Shown here one piece after another: positions 26,606 to 36,490 of a DNA stretch of 64,000 nucleotides. The stretch covers positions 11,212-75,211 of the forward strand of contig JBGAMU010000007.1 in NCBI GenBank assembly GCA_044222685.1, in the 5' to 3' direction. The stretch is from JAEUPI01 sp044222685 (GTDB lineage Bacteria; Pseudomonadota; Gammaproteobacteria; Burkholderiales; Burkholderiaceae_C). Positions within the stretch are counted from its first letter, which is position 1, and the number at the start of each line of letters is the position of its first letter. The notes beneath the pieces are model-generated. The model was not told the DNA's origin, did no database searches, and was given only the letters and a program-made list of their open reading frames with translations. The position numbers and the translations under genes are program-made.

Positions 26606-27193
26606 GTGGCCGAACAAGCCCTGGAGCGCCTGATCGAGGCGCTGCGTCGCCTGCCCGGCGTGGGCGTGAAGTCGGCGCAGCGCATGGCGTTCCACCTGCT
26701 GCAACACGATCGGGACGGCGCACGACAGCTGGCCCAGGCCTTGTCGGCGGCCGCGGAGCGGGTAGGGCACTGCCAGCGCTGCCACACGTTCAGCGAAGCG
26801 CCGGTCTGCGCGACCTGCCTGGACACCCGACGCGATGCCCGGCAGCTGGCGGTCGTCGAGACGCCGGCCGACCAGGCTGCGCTCGAGCGCAGCGGCAGCT
26901 ACCAGGGCTTGTATTTCGTGCTGATGGGGCGGCTGCGCCCGCTCGACGGCATCGGTGTGGCCGACATCGGCGCAGCCGAACTGCTCGAGCGTGCCGGTGA
27001 CGGCAGCGTCAAGGAGGTCATCCTGGCGACCAGCTTCACCGCCGAGGGCGAAGCCACCGCCCATGTGCTGACGCAGGCCCTGACCGCGCGCGGCCTCAAG
27101 GTCACTCGTCTCGCACGTGGCGTACCGGTCGGCAGCGAGCTCGAATACGTTGACCTCTCGACGATCGCACAGGCACTGAGCGACCGGCACTGA
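26606..27193 (+). CDS. recR: Recombination protein RecR
   Basis: RecR works with RecF and RecO to load RecA on SSB-coated gaps. The 195-residue protein has the N-terminal helix-hairpin-helix LRRLPGVGVKSAQRMAFHLL, a C4 zinc finger (CQRCHTFSEAPVCATC), the Toprim domain starting at LAVVETPADQAALERSG, and the C-terminal Walker-B-like LARGVPVGSELEYVD. The GTG start at 26606 gives the expected N terminus. It is the last gene of the dnaX-ybaB-recR operon and converges with mltD, with only 13 bases between stops and no hairpin. Confidence 0.96.
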   Translation: MAEQALERLIEALRRLPGVGVKSAQRMAFHLLQHDRDGARQLAQALSAAAERVGHCQRCHTFSEAPVCATCLDTRRDARQLAVVETPADQAALERSGSYQGLYFVLMGRLRPLDGIGVADIGAAELLERAGDGSVKEVILATSFTAEGEATAHVLTQALTARGLKVTRLARGVPVGSELEYVDLSTIAQALSDRH

Positions 27194-27206
27194 GCTTGGC
27201 GCGTGC

Positions 27207-28868
27207 CTACTGGAGGCGGCGCGCCGCCACGACTGGTTTCGTCGGCGAGCCGCGCGGAGGACCGGCGGTGCGTGCCGCCGGTGCGGACGTGCGCCGCGCA
27301 GGCACCATGACGACGATCCGCTGGCCAGCTCGGAACGACGCGGTCTCGCCGACGTCGTTCCAATGCGCCACCAGCGCCGCACTGACGCGATACCGCCGTG
27401 CGACCGCGGCCACGCTGTCGCCCCGGCGGCCTGCACGGAAGGTGACGCGGCGCACGGTACCGCCCTCAGGCGACAACGAAAGCCGTCCATTGCTGGCAAG
27501 ACGCTCGGACACGTCGCTATCACGGTCCTCGGGACGTGGCACGACAAGGCTGGATCCGGCCTGGATCAGCATGCCGGGCGGAATGCGGTTCACGTCGCGC
27601 AGTTCGGCCTCGCTCATGTCGACCAGTTCGGCGGCATCGGCGGCCTTCAGCGTTCTGGGGGCCACCCAGACCGTCCACGTCGCCTGCCGGCCGGTGTGCG
27701 TCGGCAGGTTGCGCACGAAGGCGTTGGCGCCCTCGTAGGGAAGCAGGATCTGCGGCGTCAACGAGGCGAAGATCACCGGCCGGTTCATCTGCGGGTTGAG
27801 TTGCTGGAACTCGTCCAGCGAGATCCGCGCCAGCCGCGCCGCCAGCTCGACGTCGATGTCACGGTCGATCGATACGCTCAGGAAGTAGGGATGGTTCTCC
27901 AGCGGCGGCAGCGCGACGCTGAAATCGTCCGGTCGCATCACGATGTTCTTGATCGCCTGGAACTTCGGCAGGTAGTTGCGCGTCTCTGCCGGCATGCCCA
28001 GCAGGCTCAGGTAGGGCGTGGCGGCCTTCTTGTCACGCTTGCGGGCCAGCGCACGCTTGACATTGCCTTCGCCCCAGTTGTATGCCGCGAGCGAAAGCTG
28101 CCAGTCGCCGCGGAACATCTCGTTCAAGCGCTGCAGGTAGTCGAGCGCGGCTCGCGTCGACGCCAGCACATCGCGCCGGTCGTCGCGGAACACATTCTGC
28201 TGCAGGTCGAATACACGGCCGGTCGAAGGCATGAACTGCCACATGCCTGCAGCCCGCGCGATCGACATCGCCTGCGGATTGAAGGCGCTCTCGATGAACG
28301 GCAGCAGTGCCAGATCCAGCGGCATCCTGCGCTTGTCCAGTTCCTCGACCACATGGAACAGATAGCGGGAACCTCGCTCGGTCATGCGCGCCATGTAGTC
28401 GGGGCGTTCGCGGTAGTACTGTTCCCATTTGCGCACCAGCTTGCCATCGACGTCGGCGACCCCATAGCCCGCGCGCAGGCGCGACCACAGATCGATGCGC
28501 GTGGTCGGGTCGTCGAAGTCGACGCGGGTTTCGGGGCGCAGCGGGTCGACCGCCTCGCTAGTGGCCGGCTCATCCGGCGGGGCGTTCGCCCCACCGCTGG
28601 AAGCGCTGGCCGGCGCGGCTGCGGCGTTTGCGGCAGACGGTGCAGGCGTGGGGGCAGACGCCGCAGCCGCCGCAGCGGGCGCGGGCGCTGCAGACGCCGA
28701 CGCGACGGCATCGCCCGCGCCGGGGCTGGAAAGAGGAGGCGTCGGCGCCGTCGCGCAGCCGGCCATGGCGCCCGCCAGACCGAGGGCCGCCACCGCCGGG
28801 GCCCAACGGCCGCCCCGGCAAAGTCCGGCGCCGTGGACCAGGTACGACTTGAGCGATTTCAGGACCAT
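27207..28868 (-). CDS. mltD: Membrane-bound lytic murein transglycosylase D
   Basis: This 553-residue lipoprotein has a lipobox LAGAMAGC around residue 38, then an Ala/Pro/Ser-rich linker (about 40-105). The SLT catalytic domain (about 150-300) shows LPFIESAFNPQA with the catalytic Glu, GMWQFMPSTG and the AYNWGEGNV motif. LysM-type modules lie near the C terminus (about 360-410 and 475-525, the latter GDSVAAVARRYRVS and LVAHWND). MltD cleaves peptidoglycan glycan strands with 1,6-anhydro product and is anchored to the outer membrane. In related genomes gloB often lies between mltD and the methyltransferase; here there is a non-coding gap instead. Confidence 0.92.
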   Translation of the reverse strand: MVLKSLKSYLVHGAGLCRGGRWAPAVAALGLAGAMAGCATAPTPPLSSPGAGDAVASASAAPAPAAAAAASAPTPAPSAANAAAAPASASSGGANAPPDEPATSEAVDPLRPETRVDFDDPTTRIDLWSRLRAGYGVADVDGKLVRKWEQYYRERPDYMARMTERGSRYLFHVVEELDKRRMPLDLALLPFIESAFNPQAMSIARAAGMWQFMPSTGRVFDLQQNVFRDDRRDVLASTRAALDYLQRLNEMFRGDWQLSLAAYNWGEGNVKRALARKRDKKAATPYLSLLGMPAETRNYLPKFQAIKNIVMRPDDFSVALPPLENHPYFLSVSIDRDIDVELAARLARISLDEFQQLNPQMNRPVIFASLTPQILLPYEGANAFVRNLPTHTGRQATWTVWVAPRTLKAADAAELVDMSEAELRDVNRIPPGMLIQAGSSLVVPRPEDRDSDVSERLASNGRLSLSPEGGTVRRVTFRAGRRGDSVAAVARRYRVSAALVAHWNDVGETASFRAGQRIVVMVPARRTSAPAARTAGPPRGSPTKPVVAARRLQ

Positions 28869-29225
28869 TGACCACTACCCCTCGGGGCGCAGGCGCCTCG
28901 CGCCGCAAGCGTACGCGCTGGCGGGTTTGCTGTCGCCACGAGAAACCGATTGTTCAGGCAACTTCTGCGGACCAGTCGTTGCGGACTTCACGCGCCGGGC
29001 CATCGATCGGTTCCGCGCAGGGTCGGAGATCACCTGGCGCCGCCGCCCGATGCAAGCGGCAGCTGAACGATGGGTCACTAGAATCCGGTGCAGGCCAGGG
29101 TGTGGCATCACTCGCTCGGCGAGAACGCCAAGGCTGTCTTGTTGTCGGCTGCGGGAAACGTCCGTGGTCCTGAATGGCGCGCCGCGCGCGCCCGACTTGT
29201 CAATGCAAGCCGATCGAACCCTTAG
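28869..29225. other. Non-coding gap between mltD and the methyltransferase gene
   Basis: This 357-base divergent intergenic region has no frame with convincing coding character; the open frames here lack family motifs or start sites. TAGAAT (29079-29084) is a candidate -10 for the methyltransferase gene. The segment just upstream of mltD should hold its promoter, but none stands out. I saw no RNA gene or gloB remnant. Confidence 0.6.
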
Positions 29226-30062
29226 ATGACCACGCGAGACGACGCGATTATAGAGTTCGCGCAGTGGCTGCAGAGCCCTCCCGGACGCTACCTGCTCACC
29301 TGGGAGCAGGATCAGATGGACCGCATGGTCAGCGACGTTTTCGGCTACCACGCGATGCAGCTCGGCCTGCCTCAGCTCGATGCACTGCGCGCCAACCGGA
29401 TGCCGCATCGCTGGGTGGCGCACGATTCGCTGCTGGTGCCGCAACCGTTCGAGTTGCCGCCCGCGTCCGGATCGATCACGACGCAGTCGCCCGACATGCC
29501 AGTGGCGCTGCACTGCGACTTCGACGCACTGCCGTTTCCGAACCAGAGCATCGACCTCGTCGTCCTGCCGCACGGCCTGGAACTCTCGCGCGACCCGCAT
29601 GAAACCTTGCGCGAGATCGAGCGCGTGCTGGTGCCCGAGGGTCGCGTCGTGATCGTCGGCTTCAATCCGGCCAGCCTGTGGGGCCTTCGCCAGCGCGCGG
29701 GCCATGTGCGCCAACGCCTGCATGTGTCGGCGCGGCCGCGGTTTCTGCCGGCCTCGGGCGAGTTCGTCGGTTATTGGCGTCTGCGCGACTGGCTGCGCCT
29801 GCTGAGTTTCGAGGTCGAGCATGGCCGCTTCGGTTGCTGGCGGCCGCCGCTGCGGTCGCAGCGCTGGCTCGACCGCTTCCAGTGGGTCGAATCGGTCGGC
29901 GAACGATGGTGGCCGGTGCTCGGCGCGCTGTATTTCGTGGTCGCGGTGAAGCGCGTGCGCGGCATGCGGCTGGTCGGGCTGGCGCGCCGCGAGAAGCTCA
30001 AGCCGCAGACGGCGCCCGCCGTGGTGGCGCACCGGCGACGTGAGCCGGCGGAGGTCGAATGA
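29226..30062 (+). CDS. SAM-dependent class I methyltransferase (YafS-like)
   Basis: This 278-residue protein aligns by context and sequence with the methyltransferase found next to rnhA (YafS in E. coli). The SAM-binding domain is of the type-11 kind: CDFDALPFPNQSIDLVVLPH corresponds to motifs II-III, then LREIERVLVPEGRVVIVGFNP. The classical motif I is weak (around VALHCDFDALPF). The C terminus ends in a basic Arg/Lys-rich tail. The substrate is unknown. It overlaps rnhA by ATGA, so the two are coupled. The ATG at 29226 is the first in frame and fits the family N terminus (WLQSPPGRYLLTWEQDQMD). Confidence 0.85.
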   Translation: MTTRDDAIIEFAQWLQSPPGRYLLTWEQDQMDRMVSDVFGYHAMQLGLPQLDALRANRMPHRWVAHDSLLVPQPFELPPASGSITTQSPDMPVALHCDFDALPFPNQSIDLVVLPHGLELSRDPHETLREIERVLVPEGRVVIVGFNPASLWGLRQRAGHVRQRLHVSARPRFLPASGEFVGYWRLRDWLRLLSFEVEHGRFGCWRPPLRSQRWLDRFQWVESVGERWWPVLGALYFVVAVKRVRGMRLVGLARREKLKPQTAPAVVAHRRREPAEVE

Positions 30063-30511
30063 GCGAGACAGTCATCGTCTACACCGATGGCGCGTGCAAG
30101 GGCAACCCCGGCCCGGGCGGATGGGGGGCCTGGTTGCGCTGGGGGAGCCATGAACGCGAGATGTTCGGTGGCGAGGCGATGACCACCAACAACCGGATGG
30201 AACTCACCGCGGTGATCGAGGCACTGGGTGCGCTCAAGCGCGGCTGCCGCGTCGACATCTACACCGACAGCGAATACGTGCGCAATGGCATCACCAGCTG
30301 GATCCACAACTGGAAGGTGCGCGGCTGGCGCACGGCCGACAAGAAGCCGGTCAAGAACGTCGAGTTGTGGCAGCGACTCGACGCACTGTCCGCACAGCAT
30401 GAGGTCAAGTGGCATTGGGTGCGCGGGCATGACGGCGACCCGGGCAACGAACGCGCCGACGAACTGGCCAACCGTGGCGTCGAGACGGTACGCGCGCCGC
30501 GCGCCACCTAG
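30059..30511 (+). CDS. rnhA: Ribonuclease HI
   Basis: RNase HI cuts the RNA strand of RNA-DNA hybrids. The 150-residue protein shows all catalytic acidic residues: Asp10 in YTDGACKGNPGPGGWG, Glu48 in NNRMELTA, Asp70 in IYTDSEYV and the late Asp in GNERADELA, plus the assisting His in WVRGHDGD. The basic handle region (WKVRGWRTADKKPVKN) is present. Length is standard. It overlaps the methyltransferase gene by four bases and converges with moaA 13 bases downstream. dnaQ, which often follows, is not here. Confidence 0.97.
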   Translation: MSETVIVYTDGACKGNPGPGGWGAWLRWGSHEREMFGGEAMTTNNRMELTAVIEALGALKRGCRVDIYTDSEYVRNGITSWIHNWKVRGWRTADKKPVKNVELWQRLDALSAQHEVKWHWVRGHDGDPGNERADELANRGVETVRAPRAT

Positions 30512-30524
30512 CCCAACCTTGTCG

Positions 30525-31640
<1,116 letters not shown>

Positions 31641-31727
31641 TGAGCGATTGTGCCGCCACGCCGCTCGCCGCGGAGGGCGACAAGCCCTAGCAGTCGAGGG
31701 GCAAAGGCCGGCTGGCCCGTCGCCGCA

Positions 31728-32255
31728 TCAAAGTGAGTCGGCTCGGCGGGCGCCGGTATAGCGCCGCGTCCAGTACGACGCGCCCAGGCTTTCGATGCGC
31801 ACCTGAGCGCCGGTGCGCGGCGCGTGGATGAAGCGGCCGTCACCCATGTAGATGCCCACGTGCGAGTAGGTGCGCCTCAGGGTGTTGAAAAACACCAGGT
31901 CGCCGGGCTGCAGGTGTTCGCGACGTACCTCCTGGAGGCCGGCGGACTGCGCCTGGTCGTCGGCCTGCCGCGGCAGGGTGATGCCGATGGTTTGTGCGTA
32001 GACGTGGCGAGTGAATCCGCTGCAATCGAAGCCGACGTCCTGGTTCAGCCCGCCTGCGCGATAGGGAATGTCGAGGTACTGCAAGGCGGTCAGCACGACT
32101 TCAGCGCCTCGCGAGCGCACGCCCGCGCTCACCAGCTCGGGCGGCGCGTTGCTGCCCGCGTTGAGCGGCGCTGTCGTGGGCTGCGGGCCCGACGCGCAAC
32201 CCAGCAGACCCACCATGGCGGCACCGAGCAGCCATGAGGACCACCAGCGAAACAT
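31728..32255 (-). CDS. NlpC/P60-family cell-wall hydrolase lipoprotein
   Basis: This 175-residue protein has a lipoprotein signal (GLLGC near residue 20) and an NlpC/P60 domain (about 52-170). The catalytic Cys is in GFDCSGFTRHVY, the His in YSHVGIYMGDGRF and the second polar residue in FIHAPRTG. Members (Spr/MepS-like) cleave peptide cross-links of peptidoglycan and help cell growth. I use the ATG at 32255; a GTG at 32261 would add two residues. A promoter-like pair precedes it on the minus strand: TTGCAA (32320-32315) and TGTTAT (32298-32293), 16 bases apart, in an unusually AT-rich patch. Confidence 0.9.
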   Translation of the reverse strand: MFRWWSSWLLGAAMVGLLGCASGPQPTTAPLNAGSNAPPELVSAGVRSRGAEVVLTALQYLDIPYRAGGLNQDVGFDCSGFTRHVYAQTIGITLPRQADDQAQSAGLQEVRREHLQPGDLVFFNTLRRTYSHVGIYMGDGRFIHAPRTGAQVRIESLGASYWTRRYTGARRADSL

Positions 32256-32292
32256 GCGCACAGCCTACCAGCCGAGAGCGCAATGTCAACGA

Positions 32293-32320
32293 ATAACATA
32301 TACGTGTGAATGACTTGCAA
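32293..32320 (-). promoter_or_regulatory. Candidate promoter of the NlpC/P60 gene
   Basis: TTGCAA (32320-32315) and TGTTAT (32298-32293) are separated by 16 bases in the AT-rich part of the 229-base divergent region before prpE. The rest of that region shows only a GAGAAT hexamer (32411-32416) that might serve prpE. Confidence 0.35.
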
Positions 32321-32484
32321 CCTGATCTTCAAGTGAATTGGAAGCCGTTTGGCTGCTGCCGCCGGGCGGCGCGCACCTTGCCCCTGTCAGGGTGTTGCAA
32401 GTGCCAGGGCGAGAATCGCGACCCAGCGCACGCGCGATCGGTCGACGAACCGTCGAACGACGACCGGGCGCATCAGGAGACAGC

Positions 32485-34380
32485 ATGAGCTACGCCGACT
32501 TCCACCGCCAATCCATCGAGCGGCCCGAGGCTTTCTGGGGCGAACAGGCGAAGCTGATCGACTGGGAGCGGCCGTTCGACAAGGTCTGCGAGTACGACAA
32601 CCCGCCGTTCGCCAACTGGTTCGTCGGTGGTCGCACGAACCTGTGCCACAACGCAGTGGACCGGCACCTGTCGACGCGGGCCAATCAGAACGCACTGATC
32701 TTCGTGTCCACCGAGGTCGACCGCGAGCAGGTCTACACCTTCGCGCAGCTGCACGCCGAGGTGCAGCGCATGGCGGCCAGCCTGCAGGCACTGGGCGTCA
32801 AGCAGGGCGATCGCGTGCTGGTGTACATGCCGATGATCCCGGAGGCGGCGTTCGCCATGCTGGCGTGCACGCGCCTGGGTGCGCTGCACTCGGTGGTGTT
32901 CGGCGGTTTCGCGAGCGTAAGCCTGGCCACTCGGATCGAGGACGCCGAGCCTACCGTGATCGTCAGCGCCGACGCCGGCAGCCGCGGCGGCAAGGTGGTG
33001 CCCTACAAGGGTCTGCTCGACGAGGCGATCCGTTTGTCGAGCCACAAACCTGCCAAGGTGTTGATGGTGAATCGCGGCCTGGCCGACATGCCGATGACCC
33101 CCGGCCGCGACGTGAACTACGCCGATCTGCGCGAACGGCACCTGAACACCAACGTGCCTTGCGTGTGGGTCGACTCCACGCACCCGAGCTACACGCTCTA
33201 CACCAGCGGCACCACCGGCAAGCCCAAGGGTGTGCAGCGCGACACCGGCGGCTACGCCGTGGCGCTGGCTGCGAGCATGAAGCACATCTTTCTGGGCAAT
33301 CCTGGCGAGACCTACTTCTCCACCAGCGACATCGGCTGGGTGGTCGGTCACAGCTACATCGTCTATGGACCCCTGATCGCCGGCATGGCGACCATCATGT
33401 ACGAAGGGCTGCCGATCCGTCCCGACGCGGCCATCTGGTGGAGCCTGGTCGAGAAGTACAAGGTGACCTCGATGTTCAGCGCGCCCACCGCGGTGCGCGT
33501 GCTGAAGAAGCAGGACCCGGCCGCGCTGAAGAAGCACGACCTGTCGAGCCTGCGCGCGCTGTTCCTGGCGGGCGAACCACTCGACGAGCCCACCGCCAAG
33601 TGGATCGCCGACGCATTGGGTCGCCCGATCATCGACAACTACTGGCAGACCGAGACCGGCTGGCCGATCCTCAGCATCTGCAACGGCGTCGAGCAGGCGC
33701 CGAGCAAGTTCGGCTCGCCCGGCAAGGCGGTCTACGGCTACAACGTCAAGCTGCTCGACGAAAGCACCGGCGAGGAACTCAAGGCCGCCAACCAGAAGGG
33801 GGTGGTGGCCATCGAGGGCCCGCTGCCACCCGGCTGCATGCAGACGGTCTGGCGCGACGACGATCGCTTCGTCAAGACCTACTGGAAGAGCATTCCCGGC
33901 AGGCTGATCTACAGCACCTTCGACTGGGGCATCCGCGACGCAGACGGCTACTACTTCATCCTCGGCCGCACTGACGACGTGATCAACGTGGCCGGTCATC
34001 GTCTGGGCACCCGTGAGATCGAGGAGAGCATCTCCAGCCACGCCAACGTGGCCGAGGTGGCGGTCGTCGGTGTCGCCGACCAGCTGAAGGGCCAGGTGGC
34101 GATGGCCTTCGCGGTGTTGAAGGATCCGTCGAAGGCGGCCACGCCGGAGCTGGCGCTCAAGCTCGAAGGCGAGATCATGAAGGTGGTCGACGAGCAGCTG
34201 GGTGCCGTGGCGCGACCGGCGCGCGTCCGCTTCGTCTCCGTGCTGCCGAAGACGCGCTCGGGCAAGCTGCTGCGCCGTGCCATCCAGGCGGTTTGTGAAA
34301 GCCGCGACCCCGGCGACCTGACGACCATCGAAGACCCGACAGCGTTGCAGCAGATCAAGGATCTCGTGGCGGCGCGCTGA
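32485..34380 (+). CDS. prpE: Propionyl-CoA synthetase
   Basis: PrpE activates propionate to propionyl-CoA through an adenylate, usually for the methylcitrate cycle. The 631-residue ANL enzyme has the family start SYADFHRQSIERPEAFWGEQ, the P-loop YTSGTTGKPKG (about 238-248), YWQTETGWP, and the adenylation Lys at about residue 594 in PKTRSGKLLRR. The N-terminal sequence and the phrase WVVGHSYIVYGPL suit PrpE better than acetyl-CoA synthetase. I chose the ATG at 32485, which has AGGAGA five bases upstream; the longer open frame to 32338 has no family sequence. No prpB, prpC or prpD is near. Acetate or acrylate could also be accepted. Confidence 0.92.
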   Translation: MSYADFHRQSIERPEAFWGEQAKLIDWERPFDKVCEYDNPPFANWFVGGRTNLCHNAVDRHLSTRANQNALIFVSTEVDREQVYTFAQLHAEVQRMAASLQALGVKQGDRVLVYMPMIPEAAFAMLACTRLGALHSVVFGGFASVSLATRIEDAEPTVIVSADAGSRGGKVVPYKGLLDEAIRLSSHKPAKVLMVNRGLADMPMTPGRDVNYADLRERHLNTNVPCVWVDSTHPSYTLYTSGTTGKPKGVQRDTGGYAVALAASMKHIFLGNPGETYFSTSDIGWVVGHSYIVYGPLIAGMATIMYEGLPIRPDAAIWWSLVEKYKVTSMFSAPTAVRVLKKQDPAALKKHDLSSLRALFLAGEPLDEPTAKWIADALGRPIIDNYWQTETGWPILSICNGVEQAPSKFGSPGKAVYGYNVKLLDESTGEELKAANQKGVVAIEGPLPPGCMQTVWRDDDRFVKTYWKSIPGRLIYSTFDWGIRDADGYYFILGRTDDVINVAGHRLGTREIEESISSHANVAEVAVVGVADQLKGQVAMAFAVLKDPSKAATPELALKLEGEIMKVVDEQLGAVARPARVRFVSVLPKTRSGKLLRRAIQAVCESRDPGDLTTIEDPTALQQIKDLVAAR

Positions 34381-34494
34381 CTGGGTCGCCGATCCGTCGC
34401 TCGGCCGCTCCAGATCCCGGTTCATCGCATCGCGCCGGCGATCCGGCGCGGCCGAAGGCAGAATGGCCGGCTCTGGACTCATCACCGACGGACC

Positions 34495-36474
34495 ATGGGT
34501 CGTGCTTTGCTGTTGTGGGCTGCGCTTGCGTGCTGCGCCTGGTCCTCGCTCGCCGCCAGCGCGGCGTCACGCCTGCCCGGACCGGCTTTTCCGCGCTACG
34601 AGTCCCCGGCGGCGCTCGAGGCTGCTTGCGGGCGCCACATCGCCACTGTCAAGGCCGCGATCGGCAAGCTCGAGCGCCGATCGGGGGGGGCGGGCTGGCT
34701 GGCCGCCTACGACGACCTGAACGCGCTGGGAGAGGACCTCGCCAGCCCGGTCTTCCTGCTGTCCAACGTGCACCCCGATCCGGCGCTGCGTGCGGCCAGC
34801 GAAGCCTGCGAATTGCGCTGGCAGGACCTGTTCTCGAGCCTGAGCCAGAACGAGAAGCTGTACCGTGCAGCGCGCGCGACCCGGCCGCGCGACGACATCG
34901 AACGTGAACTGCTGAGGACCACACTCGAGTCTTTCGAGGATTCGGGCGTCGGCCTGGGTCCCGAGCCGCGGGCCCGGGCAAAGGCCATCGTCGATCGCAT
35001 CACCGAGCTCGACCAGGCCTTCAACAAGAACATCCGGAACGAGACGACCCGCCTCGCCTTCAGCGAGGCCGAGCTCAAAGGTGTGCCCGAATCGGTCTGG
35101 AAGTCGGCGGCCCGCGACGACCAGGGGCGCGTGCTGCTGGGGCTGGACTACCCGAGTTCGGTGCCGGTGCTGCAAAGCGCGGAGAACCCGGCCACCCGCG
35201 AGCGCATGTGGCGGGCCAAGAACAACGAAGGCGGGCCCGCCAATCTGAAGCTGCTGGCCGAGATCGGCCAATTGCGGCGGGAGTATGCGCAGCTGTTCGG
35301 CTTTGCCAGCTATGCCGACTTCACCTTGCGCCGTCGCATGGCCGAGAACACGGCGAACGCCAAGCGGTTTCTCGAGGAAGTGCGCGTCGCGGTCACGGCG
35401 CGCGAAGGACGCGAGCTCGACGAACTGCGCGAAGCGAAGGCACGCGACACGGGCGTGGCGCCGGCCCAGACCAAGCTGGAGCGCTGGGACGTCAGCTACT
35501 ACACCGAGCGGGTCAAGCGCGAGCGCTACAGCGTCGACCAGGAGCAGTTCCGAGCCTACTTCCCGGCGCAGGAAAGCCTGGCGCTGGTGATGCGGGTGAT
35601 CGAGAAGGTGATGGGCGTTCGCTATACCCGGGTACCGAACGTCAAATTGTGGCATCCGGATGTGCAGGCCTACGTCGCCACCGACGTGCAGACCGGCAAG
35701 GCGCTGGCGACCCTGTACGTGGATGCATATCCGCGCGACGGCAAGTACAACCACGCCGCGGTGTGGCCGATCCGCAGCGGATCGACCCGGCTGCAGCGGG
35801 CTCCGCAGGCGGCGCTGGTGGTCAACTTCGACCGCAAGGGGCTGAGCCTGGACGAGATGGAAACCCTGTTGCACGAGTTCGGCCATGCCGTGCACAACAA
35901 CCTGTCGGCCACCCGGCACTCGTCGAGCAGCAGCGTGCTGCGCGACTTTGTCGAAGCCCCGTCGCAGATGCTCGAGGAGTGGATCTACGATCCGCGCGTG
36001 CTGGCGCTGATGAGCGATGTGTGCCCCGCCTGCAAGCGCGTGCCCGACGAACTGCTGGCCAAGGCCAAGATCGCCGAGCGCTATGGCAAGGGCACGCAGT
36101 ACGCGCGCCAGCGCCTGTTCGCCAGCTTCGATCTGGCCTTGCACGACGCCGACGCGCCGGAGCCGATGGCGCTGTGGAGCCGCATGGAATCGGCCACATT
36201 GCTCGGCCACGTGCCGGGTTCGATGTTCCCGGCCGGCTTCTCACATGTCGCGGGGGGTTATGCGGCCGGCTACTACGGCTATCTATGGAGCGAGGTCGTG
36301 GCGGCCGACTTGCGCACGGCGTTCGGCAGCGACAAGCTAGACGCCCGTGTCGGTCGCCGCTACCGTGACGTGGTGCTGGCCAGCGGCAGCCAGTGGCCGC
36401 CGCAGGTCCTGGTGCAGCGCTTTCTCGGCCGCCCCAGCAACTCGGAAGCCTTCTTCAAGGACCTGCAGCGCTGA
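34495..36474 (+). CDS. Secreted M3-family metallopeptidase (thimet oligopeptidase-like)
   Basis: This 659-residue protein has an N-terminal signal peptide (about 1-24, ending SAASA), so unlike cytoplasmic OpdA/Dcp it is probably periplasmic. The M3 zinc site is HEFGH (about 460-464), with the third Glu in VEAPSQMLEEWIY. The substrate-binding region near PGSMFPAGFSHVAGGYAAGYYGY is clear. Such enzymes cut short peptides of up to about 20 residues. The start at 34495 gives the signal peptide directly. CAGAAT at 34459-34464 may be its -10 box. It converges with the PhoH-like gene, 16 bases apart. Confidence 0.9.
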   Translation: MGRALLLWAALACCAWSSLAASAASRLPGPAFPRYESPAALEAACGRHIATVKAAIGKLERRSGGAGWLAAYDDLNALGEDLASPVFLLSNVHPDPALRAASEACELRWQDLFSSLSQNEKLYRAARATRPRDDIERELLRTTLESFEDSGVGLGPEPRARAKAIVDRITELDQAFNKNIRNETTRLAFSEAELKGVPESVWKSAARDDQGRVLLGLDYPSSVPVLQSAENPATRERMWRAKNNEGGPANLKLLAEIGQLRREYAQLFGFASYADFTLRRRMAENTANAKRFLEEVRVAVTAREGRELDELREAKARDTGVAPAQTKLERWDVSYYTERVKRERYSVDQEQFRAYFPAQESLALVMRVIEKVMGVRYTRVPNVKLWHPDVQAYVATDVQTGKALATLYVDAYPRDGKYNHAAVWPIRSGSTRLQRAPQAALVVNFDRKGLSLDEMETLLHEFGHAVHNNLSATRHSSSSSVLRDFVEAPSQMLEEWIYDPRVLALMSDVCPACKRVPDELLAKAKIAERYGKGTQYARQRLFASFDLALHDADAPEPMALWSRMESATLLGHVPGSMFPAGFSHVAGGYAAGYYGYLWSEVVAADLRTAFGSDKLDARVGRRYRDVVLASGSQWPPQVLVQRFLGRPSNSEAFFKDLQR

Positions 36475-36490
36475 CCGGTCGCCGTGGGCG

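Noticed and set aside
27363..28871. 502-codon frame antisense to mltD
   Set aside because: It is a GC shadow of the lytic transglycosylase.
31641..31727. Moco riboswitch upstream of moaA
   Set aside because: Only 87 bases are available and no matching architecture was recognised.
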